Shown: positions 11,571 to 22,800 of the stretch, piece by piece | Layout of the letters: the number at the start of each line of letters is the position of its first letter | How positions within the stretch are numbered: position 1 is the first letter of the stretch | Assembly (NCBI GenBank): GCA_963931865.1 | Contig: OZ007510.1 | Location: 6,735,399-6,799,398, forward strand | Length of the DNA: 64,000 nt | From: Axinella damicornis | Taxonomy: Eukaryota > Porifera > Demospongiae > Axinellida > Axinellidae | Direction: 5' to 3' | The notes under the pieces: model-generated | Told to the model about the DNA's origin: nothing | Seen by the model: the letters and a program-made list of their open reading frames with translations, nothing else | The model's database searches: none | Translations under genes and position numbers: made by a program

Positions 11571-13645
11571 ACTGTGCACTAGGCAGTGCACTACCAGGCT
11601 GTGCACTAGGCAGTGCACTATACCAGGCTGTGCACTAGGCAGTGCACTATACCAGGCTGTGCACTAGGCAGTGCACTATACCAGGCTGTGTACTAGGCAG
11701 TGCACTATACCAGGCTGTGCACTAGGCAGTGCACTATACCAGGCTGTGCACTAGGCAGTCTACTATACCAGGCTGTGCACTAGGCAGTGCACTACCAGGC
11801 TGTGCACTAGGCAGTGCACTATACCAGGCTGTGCACTAGGCAGACTAGTGCACTATACCAGGCTGTGCACTAGGCAGTCCACTATACCAGGCTGTGCACT
11901 TGGCAGTGCACTATAACAAGCTGTGCAGTAGGCTGTGCACTAGGCAGTGCACTACCAGGCTGTACACTAGGCAGTGCACTATACCAGTCTGTGCACTAGG
12001 CAGTGCACTATACCAAGCTGTGCAGTAGGCTGTGCACTATACCAGGCTGTGCACTAGGCAGTGCACTACCAGGCTGTGCACTAGGCAGTGCACTCTACCA
12101 GGCTGTGCACTAGACAGTGCACTATACCCGACTGTGCACTAAGCAGTGCACTATACCCGACTGTGCACTAGGCAGTGCACTACCAGGCTGTGCACTAGGC
12201 AGTGCACTATACCAGGCTGTGCACTAGGCAGTGCACTATACCAGGCTGTGCACTAGGCAGTGCACTATACCCGACTGTGCACTAGGCAGTGCACTACCAG
12301 GCTGTGCACTCGGCAGTGCACTATACCAGGCAGTGCACTATACCAGGCTGTGCACTAGGCAGTGCACTATACCAGGCTGTGCACTAGGCAGTGCACTATA
12401 CCAGGCTGTGCACTAGGCAGTGCACTATACCCGACTGTGCACTAGGCAGTGCACTATACCCGACTGTGCACTAGGCAGTGCACTACCAGGCTGTGCACTC
12501 GGCAGTGCACTATACCAGGCTGTGCACTAGGCAGTGCACTATACCAGGCTGTGCACTAGGCAGTGCACTATACCAGGCTGTGCACTAGGCAGTGCACTAT
12601 ACCAGGCTGTGCACTAGGCAGTGCACTATACCAGGCTGTGCACTAGGCAGTGCACTAGGCAGTGCACTATACCAGGCTGTGCACTAGGCAGTGCACTACC
12701 AGGCTGTGCACTAGGCAGTGCACTATACCAGGCTGTGCACTAGACAGTGCACTATACCCGACTGAGCACTAGGCAGTGCACTATACCCGACTGTGCACTA
12801 GGCAGTGCACTACCAGGCTGTGCACTCGGCAGTGCACTATACCAGGCTGTGCACTAGGCAGAGCACTATACCAGGCAGTGCACTAAACCAGGCAGTGCAC
12901 TATACCAGGCTGTGCACTAGGCAGTGCACTATACCAGGCTGTGCACTAGGCAGTGCACTATACCAGGCTGTGCACTAGGCAGTGCACTACCAGGCTGTGC
13001 ACTCGGCAGTGCACTATACCAGGCTGTGCACTAGGCAGTGCACTATACCAGGCTGTGCACTAGGCAGTGCACTATACCAGGCTGTGCACTAGGCAGTGCA
13101 CTATACCAGGCTGTGCACTAGGCAGTGCACTATACCAGGCTGTGCACTAGGCAGTGCACTACCAGGCTGTGCACTAGGCAGTGCACTATACCAGGCTGTG
13201 CACTAGACAGTGCACTATACCCGACTGTGCACTAGGCAGTGCACTATACCCGACTGTGCACTAGGCAGTGCACTACCAGGCTGTGCACTCGGCAGTGCAC
13301 TATACCAGGCTGTGCACTAGGCAGAGCACTATACCAGGCAGTGCACTAAACCAGGCAGTGCACTATACCAGGCTGTGCACTAGGCAGTGCACTATACCAG
13401 GCTGTGCACTAGGCAGTGCACTATACCAGGCTGTGCACTAGGCAGTCTACTATACCAGGCTGTGCACTAGGCAGTGCACTACCAGGCTGTGCACAAGGCA
13501 GTGCACTGTACCAGGCTGTGCACTAGGCAGACTAGTGCACTATACCAGGCTGTGCACTAGGCAGTGCACTATACCAGGCTGTGCACTAGGCAGTGCACTA
13601 TACCAGGCTGTGCACTAGGCAGTGCACTATACCAGGCTGTGCACT
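11571..13645. repeat. GTGCAC-rich minisatellite, array 2
   Basis: Same family as array 1, but dominated by the 29-bp TATACCA type and containing recurrent variants (ATACCCGACTG, GCACTCGGCAG, AAACCAGGCAG) in blocks that repeat at about 12.1, 12.7 and 13.2 kb, a sign of block-wise amplification. Confidence 0.95.
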
Positions 13646-14258
13646 ATATATAGAGTGTAAGAGCACTGTCCAAAACACTCTGTGCGGCATGTAATCACCA
13701 CCAAAGAACTCTTTCACTTTCGCTGCAATCCCCCCCCCCCCCCCCCCCCCCCCTCCTATCTTGGGCTAGGAATGAGATATGAAGCTGGGATTTGCACCAT
13801 TGTGATCAGCAAGAATGGAGCATTCCAATGGTGTCCATTTTGCTGTAGGTTGAATTTTGACCCAAAATCTCAAAAAACCATGGATTATAGCCTTTGGTCG
13901 AGTGCGATTTTTGGCAAAAATGTGTCCGACATTAAAAAACCTTTCAAGGATTCAATCATTTGAAAGCTATTTTCATGCTGATCACAATGGTCGAAACCCC
14001 AGCCTCATATCTCACTCCTAGCTAGAGATACCTAGCCTTGCATAAAATAGTGTGCTATACGTAGCTGCAAGAATGCTCTTTTTTCTGCTCCGGCTGCATG
14101 GATTTTCGTGGGGTCTCTCATTGTAAGTACTCTTCCCTATCCTTCCCGAACATCAATGCAGAAAACATTCAACATTCTCTTCCAAGTTTTTTCCCAATAC
14201 CGATTTTGATTCTTTGAAATATCGAGACAATCTACAGCAATGATCAAGTGACTAATCT
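13646..14258. repeat. Unique spacer duplicated after each minisatellite array, copy 2
   Basis: Partner of 10950-11570. It includes a 23-base poly-C (about 13731-13753) and ends abruptly at about 14258, where the truncated secreted-protein gene begins. Confidence 0.9.
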
Positions 14259-14821
14259 TACACACCTGTGAATACTATCGGCTCGTGCTCACAAACACCG
14301 TACATAATAAAATAAGTGTGGTGCAGGGTATCAAGTGCAGAGACTGGGCGCCCTTCCTCACCACCGTATACCCCATGTAGCGTCATATCACCAGTGAAGT
14401 CCACTTCAAAGCCACCACCTGTAAAATTGAAACATTTCGAGTTGGTGTTCCCACTCACTAGCCAGCGGTTGGAAATTGCTGTGAAGTTAGAGAGGATCCT
14501 AGTAAAAGACATCGTAGCATTTGGAAGGATTCGCTGACCCATCTCATTGGGTTCCACATTCGTGAAATCGACACCAAATTGTGTCTTGAAGTGTTGAATT
14601 GCATTCTCCTCTTCTTGTTGCACTTCTGCATCGGTAAAACGCAGGGTCTGTCTGTAGAATGCGTAATCAGGATCGGGTCCGATCTGAGAATTAAGAACAG
14701 TTACTCTTGATACTGCAGCAAACACAACCTGAAATGGTGTGGAGCAGGTTTGTCCTTTGGAAGCAGTGCTGTGCAGTACAAGGCCCAAGAGGGTAGCCTG
14801 AATCCAAGTTGAGGCTAGCAT
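14258..14821 (-). pseudogene. 3'-truncated copy of the secreted-protein gene, 187 aa
   Basis: It is identical in layout to the 36.9-37.7 kb gene from the ATG through VFTGV, with small changes such as Lys for Gln after the signal peptide, Asp for Asn, Met for Ile and Val for Ala. The last 56 codons are absent: at about 14258 the sequence switches to the unique segment that flanks the GTGCAC minisatellite, and a TAA occurs immediately. The 5' part including signal peptide and sequons is open, so a shortened secreted product is possible, but loss of the C-terminus at a rearrangement breakpoint makes a non-functional copy more likely. Confidence 0.7.
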
Positions 14822-15046
14822 CTGAAGTTGAATTATTATAGATTTTCATAGATAATGATATACAAAATTGTTAACTGCACTATAACTACAAAACAAACAA
14901 GCTACACCGCATACTTACCTTTGCTAATAAGCAATAAGCAATCTAAATTGTGATGACAACTTTCTCACTTCAAACTGACCAGTAAATCTGCCCCAGGGCT
15001 TTTTGTAGTTACATTGAAGCCCTAACTTATCTTTAAAGTTTAAAGT

Positions 15047-15770
15047 TTACCAACACCAGGAATGGAAACACCTTTGAGGAGGTGGCTATACCACTTGTAC
15101 CCAAACTTTGTGGTATAGCCACCTCCTCAAAGGTGTTTCCGTTCTTGGTGTAGTAAACTTTAAACTGCCTTGTCTGGAAGCACTATATAGATGGTTATGT
15201 GGGCCACTACCTGTAACTTTCATCACACCACAACAATTATAATTTAGTGTCAGGATGCTAGAAACTGGCTTTACCTGGAAGCACTAGTATTTTTGGCCGG
15301 CACTAACATAATAGCCATCATATCAGTATTGTTCTCTATTGAGGATGTTAGATGCTGGCTTCAATTACTTGAACCCAAACTTTGTGGTATACATAGCCAC
15401 CTCCTCAAAGGTGTTTTTCAGTTCCTGTTGTAGGTAAACTTTAAACCGCCTCATCTGGAAGCACTATATAGATGGTTATGTGGGCCACTACCGTGTAACT
15501 TTCATCACACCACAACAATTATAATTTAGTGTCAGGATGCTAGAAACTGGCTTCACCTGGAAGCACTAGTATTTTTGGCCGGCACTAACACAATAGCCAT
15601 CATATCAGTATTGTTCTCTAAGGTGAGGATGCTAGATGCTGGCTTCAACTTGAACCCAAACTTTGTGGTATAGCCACCTCCTCAAAGGTGTTTCCGTTTC
15701 TGTTGTAGGTATATCTAAACTTTAAACCGCCTTGTCTGGTTGTCTGGAAGCACTATATAGATGGCTGATT
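15047..15770. repeat. Tandem 280-bp units with an initial long palindrome (duplication copy 1)
   Basis: Units begin at TTTGTGGTATAGCCACC (about 15101, 15383 and 15663; spacing 282 and 280). Ahead of the first lies an inverted copy of its start, so 15050-15145 forms a hairpin with arms of about 40 bp (ATGGAAACACCTTTGAGGAG against CTCCTCAAAGGTGTTTCC). No coding potential. Confidence 0.85.
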
Positions 15771-16595
15771 GTTCCACTGGCATTCTGTCATTCTACTGGC
15801 ATTGGACTGATCGTTCCACTAGCATTAATTCTGTCATTCTACTGGCACTGGTGCATGTAATTGTTCTGTATCATGTATTGGGATTCTACCGAATATGAAT
15901 ACTGGTCAGTAAAGAGTTATACTTTTGCACTGAGCTACATATGATAGCTTGCATTTGCTCCTGTAGACACTGTACATTTTGTACCAAGCCAATCCGAGTT
16001 AATGCACTAAAACATTTACATGTCCTGCAGTGGCGATGGGTAACATTAATTTTAAGCATACGAGCATGTGTGTTTTCATAGAGTCAGTATAGACTCTAGC
16101 TATATGTAAGCTGATAGTATGGACATGGGCCTCACTGCCGGTGTCATCAGAAAATGGGGAAGTGTAAACATGCACCAATCCTCAACCCCTTCTCCCAGCC
16201 GTTCACCAGGAAGTGCATGTTGGAGGCCCCATATTCCACTGTAGCTCTCCATGCATGTACATTATCGATGCATGGAGCAAGGTCTACAGCTGCATGTGGG
16301 ATAAAGCAGATTTACAAAATCTTGCAACACATTACTCGGCAACCATGCAATCCCCTTTACTACCGTATACCGAGAAATTTTGGCACATGTACTATAATTA
16401 TAGTTAAGGTACGTAATGAGGAAACAAGCAGGTGTACTTTGGTTTGGCCACGCATTGTTGCAAACTCATCACTCTGTTTTGCTACTTTCAACCAACTGAT
16501 GAACGGAAGGTTCGTTCTATTTGACCACAGCCGTGACCTTTGACCCTGGGGCCGCGCGCAACCGGAAGCGGGTTTAAAAGCTGAATTTGTAGCAA

Positions 16596-16802
16596 GTTTT
16601 GGCGGGAAGTCGGGATGGCACACTCGCTAAGCACTTGCTTTGCAGCCTGGGGTCTGAGTGTTCGCCTCCCCAATAATCGAGTACGAGTCTGGGCCACTCC
16701 ATACATACCGATTCTCGACTCCCCTCCTAGCAGCCCGAGTACGCCGGTTCCCATCTGACCACCGAAGCTAAAGGTTGTTCTGGTTGTAAGCAGGTTAGCC
16801 TC
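16596..16802. mobile_element. SINE-like unit, 5' part, interrupted by the satellite
   Basis: Begins GTTTTGGCGGGAAGTCG and matches the units at 39740 and 40217, but is cut off at GTTAGCCTCCT where the 13-bp array begins. Confidence 0.6.
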
Positions 16803-19800
16803 CTACGGTTCCGGGCTACGGTTCCGGGCTACGGTTCCGGGCTACGGTTCCGGGCTACGGTTCCGGGCTACGGTTCCGGGCTACGGTTCCGGGCTACGGT
16901 TCCGGGCTACGGTTCCGGGCTACGGTTCCGGGCTACGGTTCCGGGCTACGGTTCCGGGCTACGGTTCCGGGCTACGGTTCCGGGCTACGGTTCCGGGCTA
17001 CGGTTCCGGGCTACGGTTCCGGGCTACGGTTCCGGGCTACGGTTCCGGGCTACGGTTCCGGGCTACGGTTCCGGGCTACGGTTCCGGGCTACGGTTCCGG
17101 GCTACGGTTCCGGGCTACGGTTCCGGGCTACGGTTCCGGGCTACGGTTCCGGGCTACGGTTCCGGGCTACGGTTCCGGGCTACGGTTCCGGGCTACGGTT
17201 CCGGGCTACGGTTCCGGGCTACGGTTCCGGGCTACGGTTCCGGGCTACGGTTCCGGGCTACGGTTCCGGGCTACGGTTCCGGGCTACGGTTCCGGGCTAC
17301 GGTTCCGGGCTACGGTTCCGGGCTACGGTTCCGGGCTACGGTTCCGGGCTACGGTTCCGGGCTACGGTTCCGGGCTACGGTTCCGGGCTACGGTTCCGGG
17401 CTACGGTTCCGGGCTACGGTTCCGGGCTACGGTTCCGGGCTACGGTTCCGGGCTACGGTTCCGGGCTACGGTTCCGGGCTACGGTTCCGGGCTACGGTTC
17501 CGGGCTACGGTTCCGGGCTACGGTTCCGGGCTACGGTTCCGGGCTACGGTTCCGGGCTACGGTTCCGGGCTACGGTTCCGGGCTACGGTTCCGGGCTACG
17601 GTTCCGGGCTACGGTTCCGGGCTACGGTTCCGGGCTACGGTTCCGGGCTACGGTTCCGGGCTACGGTTCCGGGCTACGGTTCCGGGCTACGGTTCCGGGC
17701 TACGGTTCCGGGCTACGGTTCCGGGCTACGGTTCCGGGCTACGGTTCCGGGCTACGGTTCCGGGCTACGGTTCCGGGCTACGGTTCCGGGCTACGGTTCC
17801 GGGCTACGGTTCCGGGCTACGGTTCCGGGCTACGGTTCCGGGCTACGGTTCCGGGCTACGGTTCCGGGCTACGGTTCCGGGCTACGGTTCCGGGCTACGG
17901 TTCCGGGCTACGGTTCCGGGCTACGGTTCCGGGCTACGGTTCCGGGCTACGGTTCCGGGCTACGGTTCCGGGCTACGGTTCCGGGCTACGGTTCCGGGCT
18001 ACGGTTCCGGGCTACGGTTCCGGGCTACGGTTCCGGGCTACGGTTCCGGGCTACGGTTCCGGGCTACGGTTCCGGGCTACGGTTCCGGGCTACGGTTCCG
18101 GGCTACGGTTCCGGGCTACGGTTCCGGGCTACGGTTCCGGGCTACGGTTCCGGGCTACGGTTCCGGGCTACGGTTCCGGGCTACGGTTCCGGGCTACGGT
18201 TCCGGGCTACGGTTCCGGGCTACGGTTCCGGGCTACGGTTCCGGGCTACGGTTCCGGGCTACGGTTCCGGGCTACGGTTCCGGGCTACGGTTCCGGGCTA
18301 CGGTTCCGGGCTACGGTTCCGGGCTACGGTTCCGGGCTACGGTTCCGGGCTACGGTTCCGGGCTACGGTTCCGGGCTACGGTTCCGGGCTACGGTTCCGG
18401 GCTACGGTTCCGGGCTACGGTTCCGGGCTACGGTTCCGGGCTACGGTTCCGGGCTACGGTTCCGGGCTACGGTTCCGGGCTACGGTTCCGGGCTACGGTT
18501 CCGGGCTACGGTTCCGGGCTACGGTTCCGGGCTACGGTTCCGGGCTACGGTTCCGGGCTACGGTTCCGGGCTACGGTTCCGGGCTACGGTTCCGGGCTAC
18601 GGTTCCGGGCTACGGTTCCGGGCTACGGTTCCGGGCTACGGTTCCGGGCTACGGTTCCGGGCTACGGTTCCGGGCTACGGTTCCGGGCTACGGTTCCGGG
18701 CTACGGTTCCGGGCTACGGTTCCGGGCTACGGTTCCGGGCTACGGTTCCGGGCTACGGTTCCGGGCTACGGTTCCGGGCTACGGTTCCGGGCTACGGTTC
18801 CGGGCTACGGTTCCGGGCTACGGTTCCGGGCTACGGTTCCGGGCTACGGTTCCGGGCTACGGTTCCGGGCTACGGTTCCGGGCTACGGTTCCGGGCTACG
18901 GTTCCGGGCTACGGTTCCGGGCTACGGTTCCGGGCTACGGTTCCGGGCTACGGTTCCGGGCTACGGTTCCGGGCTACGGTTCCGGGCTACGGTTCCGGGC
19001 TACGGTTCCGGGCTACGGTTCCGGGCTACGGTTCCGGGCTACGGTTCCGGGCTACGGTTCCGGGCTACGGTTCCGGGCTACGGTTCCGGGCTACGGTTCC
19101 GGGCTACGGTTCCGGGCTACGGTTCCGGGCTACGGTTCCGGGCTACGGTTCCGGGCTACGGTTCCGGGCTACGGTTCCGGGCTACGGTTCCGGGCTACGG
19201 TTCCGGGCTACGGTTCCGGGCTACGGTTCCGGGCTACGGTTCCGGGCTACGGTTCCGGGCTACGGTTCCGGGCTACGGTTCCGGGCTACGGTTCCGGGCT
19301 ACGGTTCCGGGCTACGGTTCCGGGCTACGGTTCCGGGCTACGGTTCCGGGCTACGGTTCCGGGCTACGGTTCCGGGCTACGGTTCCGGGCTACGGTTCCG
19401 GGCTACGGTTCCGGGCTACGGTTCCGGGCTACGGTTCCGGGCTACGGTTCCGGGCTACGGTTCCGGGCTACGGTTCCGGGCTACGGTTCCGGGCTACGGT
19501 TCCGGGCTACGGTTCCGGGCTACGGTTCCGGGCTACGGTTCCGGGCTACGGTTCCGGGCTACGGTTCCGGGCTACGGTTCCGGGCTACGGTTCCGGGCTA
19601 CGGTTCCGGGCTACGGTTCCGGGCTACGGTTCCGGGCTACGGTTCCGGGCTACGGTTCCGGGCTACGGTTCCGGGCTACGGTTCCGGGCTACGGTTCCGG
19701 GCTACGGTTCCGGGCTACGGTTCCGGGCTACGGTTCCGGGCTACGGTTCCGGGCTACGGTTCCGGGCTACGGTTCCGGGCTACGGTTCCGGGCTACGGTT

Positions 19801-22800
19801 CCGGGCTACGGTTCCGGGCTACGGTTCCGGGCTACGGTTCCGGGCTACGGTTCCGGGCTACGGTTCCGGGCTACGGTTCCGGGCTACGGTTCCGGGCTAC
19901 GGTTCCGGGCTACGGTTCCGGGCTACGGTTCCGGGCTACGGTTCCGGGCTACGGTTCCGGGCTACGGTTCCGGGCTACGGTTCCGGGCTACGGTTCCGGG
20001 CTACGGTTCCGGGCTACGGTTCCGGGCTACGGTTCCGGGCTACGGTTCCGGGCTACGGTTCCGGGCTACGGTTCCGGGCTACGGTTCCGGGCTACGGTTC
20101 CGGGCTACGGTTCCGGGCTACGGTTCCGGGCTACGGTTCCGGGCTACGGTTCCGGGCTACGGTTCCGGGCTACGGTTCCGGGCTACGGTTCCGGGCTACG
20201 GTTCCGGGCTACGGTTCCGGGCTACGGTTCCGGGCTACGGTTCCGGGCTACGGTTCCGGGCTACGGTTCCGGGCTACGGTTCCGGGCTACGGTTCCGGGC
20301 TACGGTTCCGGGCTACGGTTCCGGGCTACGGTTCCGGGCTACGGTTCCGGGCTACGGTTCCGGGCTACGGTTCCGGGCTACGGTTCCGGGCTACGGTTCC
20401 GGGCTACGGTTCCGGGCTACGGTTCCGGGCTACGGTTCCGGGCTACGGTTCCGGGCTACGGTTCCGGGCTACGGTTCCGGGCTACGGTTCCGGGCTACGG
20501 TTCCGGGCTACGGTTCCGGGCTACGGTTCCGGGCTACGGTTCCGGGCTACGGTTCCGGGCTACGGTTCCGGGCTACGGTTCCGGGCTACGGTTCCGGGCT
20601 ACGGTTCCGGGCTACGGTTCCGGGCTACGGTTCCGGGCTACGGTTCCGGGCTACGGTTCCGGGCTACGGTTCCGGGCTACGGTTCCGGGCTACGGTTCCG
20701 GGCTACGGTTCCGGGCTACGGTTCCGGGCTACGGTTCCGGGCTACGGTTCCGGGCTACGGTTCCGGGCTACGGTTCCGGGCTACGGTTCCGGGCTACGGT
20801 TCCGGGCTACGGTTCCGGGCTACGGTTCCGGGCTACGGTTCCGGGCTACGGTTCCGGGCTACGGTTCCGGGCTACGGTTCCGGGCTACGGTTCCGGGCTA
20901 CGGTTCCGGGCTACGGTTCCGGGCTACGGTTCCGGGCTACGGTTCCGGGCTACGGTTCCGGGCTACGGTTCCGGGCTACGGTTCCGGGCTACGGTTCCGG
21001 GCTACGGTTCCGGGCTACGGTTCCGGGCTACGGTTCCGGGCTACGGTTCCGGGCTACGGTTCCGGGCTACGGTTCCGGGCTACGGTTCCGGGCTACGGTT
21101 CCGGGCTACGGTTCCGGGCTACGGTTCCGGGCTACGGTTCCGGGCTACGGTTCCGGGCTACGGTTCCGGGCTACGGTTCCGGGCTACGGTTCCGGGCTAC
21201 GGTTCCGGGCTACGGTTCCGGGCTACGGTTCCGGGCTACGGTTCCGGGCTACGGTTCCGGGCTACGGTTCCGGGCTACGGTTCCGGGCTACGGTTCCGGG
21301 CTACGGTTCCGGGCTACGGTTCCGGGCTACGGTTCCGGGCTACGGTTCCGGGCTACGGTTCCGGGCTACGGTTCCGGGCTACGGTTCCGGGCTACGGTTC
21401 CGGGCTACGGTTCCGGGCTACGGTTCCGGGCTACGGTTCCGGGCTACGGTTCCGGGCTACGGTTCCGGGCTACGGTTCCGGGCTACGGTTCCGGGCTACG
21501 GTTCCGGGCTACGGTTCCGGGCTACGGTTCCGGGCTACGGTTCCGGGCTACGGTTCCGGGCTACGGTTCCGGGCTACGGTTCCGGGCTACGGTTCCGGGC
21601 TACGGTTCCGGGCTACGGTTCCGGGCTACGGTTCCGGGCTACGGTTCCGGGCTACGGTTCCGGGCTACGGTTCCGGGCTACGGTTCCGGGCTACGGTTCC
21701 GGGCTACGGTTCCGGGCTACGGTTCCGGGCTACGGTTCCGGGCTACGGTTCCGGGCTACGGTTCCGGGCTACGGTTCCGGGCTACGGTTCCGGGCTACGG
21801 TTCCGGGCTACGGTTCCGGGCTACGGTTCCGGGCTACGGTTCCGGGCTACGGTTCCGGGCTACGGTTCCGGGCTACGGTTCCGGGCTACGGTTCCGGGCT
21901 ACGGTTCCGGGCTACGGTTCCGGGCTACGGTTCCGGGCTACGGTTCCGGGCTACGGTTCCGGGCTACGGTTCCGGGCTACGGTTCCGGGCTACGGTTCCG
22001 GGCTACGGTTCCGGGCTACGGTTCCGGGCTACGGTTCCGGGCTACGGTTCCGGGCTACGGTTCCGGGCTACGGTTCCGGGCTACGGTTCCGGGCTACGGT
22101 TCCGGGCTACGGTTCCGGGCTACGGTTCCGGGCTACGGTTCCGGGCTACGGTTCCGGGCTACGGTTCCGGGCTACGGTTCCGGGCTACGGTTCCGGGCTA
22201 CGGTTCCGGGCTACGGTTCCGGGCTACGGTTCCGGGCTACGGTTCCGGGCTACGGTTCCGGGCTACGGTTCCGGGCTACGGTTCCGGGCTACGGTTCCGG
22301 GCTACGGTTCCGGGCTACGGTTCCGGGCTACGGTTCCGGGCTACGGTTCCGGGCTACGGTTCCGGGCTACGGTTCCGGGCTACGGTTCCGGGCTACGGTT
22401 CCGGGCTACGGTTCCGGGCTACGGTTCCGGGCTACGGTTCCGGGCTACGGTTCCGGGCTACGGTTCCGGGCTACGGTTCCGGGCTACGGTTCCGGGCTAC
22501 GGTTCCGGGCTACGGTTCCGGGCTACGGTTCCGGGCTACGGTTCCGGGCTACGGTTCCGGGCTACGGTTCCGGGCTACGGTTCCGGGCTACGGTTCCGGG
22601 CTACGGTTCCGGGCTACGGTTCCGGGCTACGGTTCCGGGCTACGGTTCCGGGCTACGGTTCCGGGCTACGGTTCCGGGCTACGGTTCCGGGCTACGGTTC
22701 CGGGCTACGGTTCCGGGCTACGGTTCCGGGCTACGGTTCCGGGCTACGGTTCCGGGCTACGGTTCCGGGCTACGGTTCCGGGCTACGGTTCCGGGCTACG

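Larger units (their letters stand above)
14259..16802. repeat. Segmental duplication, copy 1
   Basis: Collinear and nearly identical with 37095-39947 in direct orientation. It holds the truncated secreted-protein gene, three copies of a roughly 280-bp unit (about 15100-15770), AT-rich non-coding sequence, and a SINE-like unit from 16596. Its right end is the start of the 13-bp satellite, at GTTAGCCTCCT. Confidence 0.93.

Noticed and set aside
9361..13645. CRISPR-like array
   Set aside because: No spacers: units are contiguous and the context is eukaryotic.
16154..16543. 129-residue frame in the segmental duplication
   Set aside because: Its counterpart at 39309 is frame-changed by small indels, so the frame is not conserved between very similar copies.
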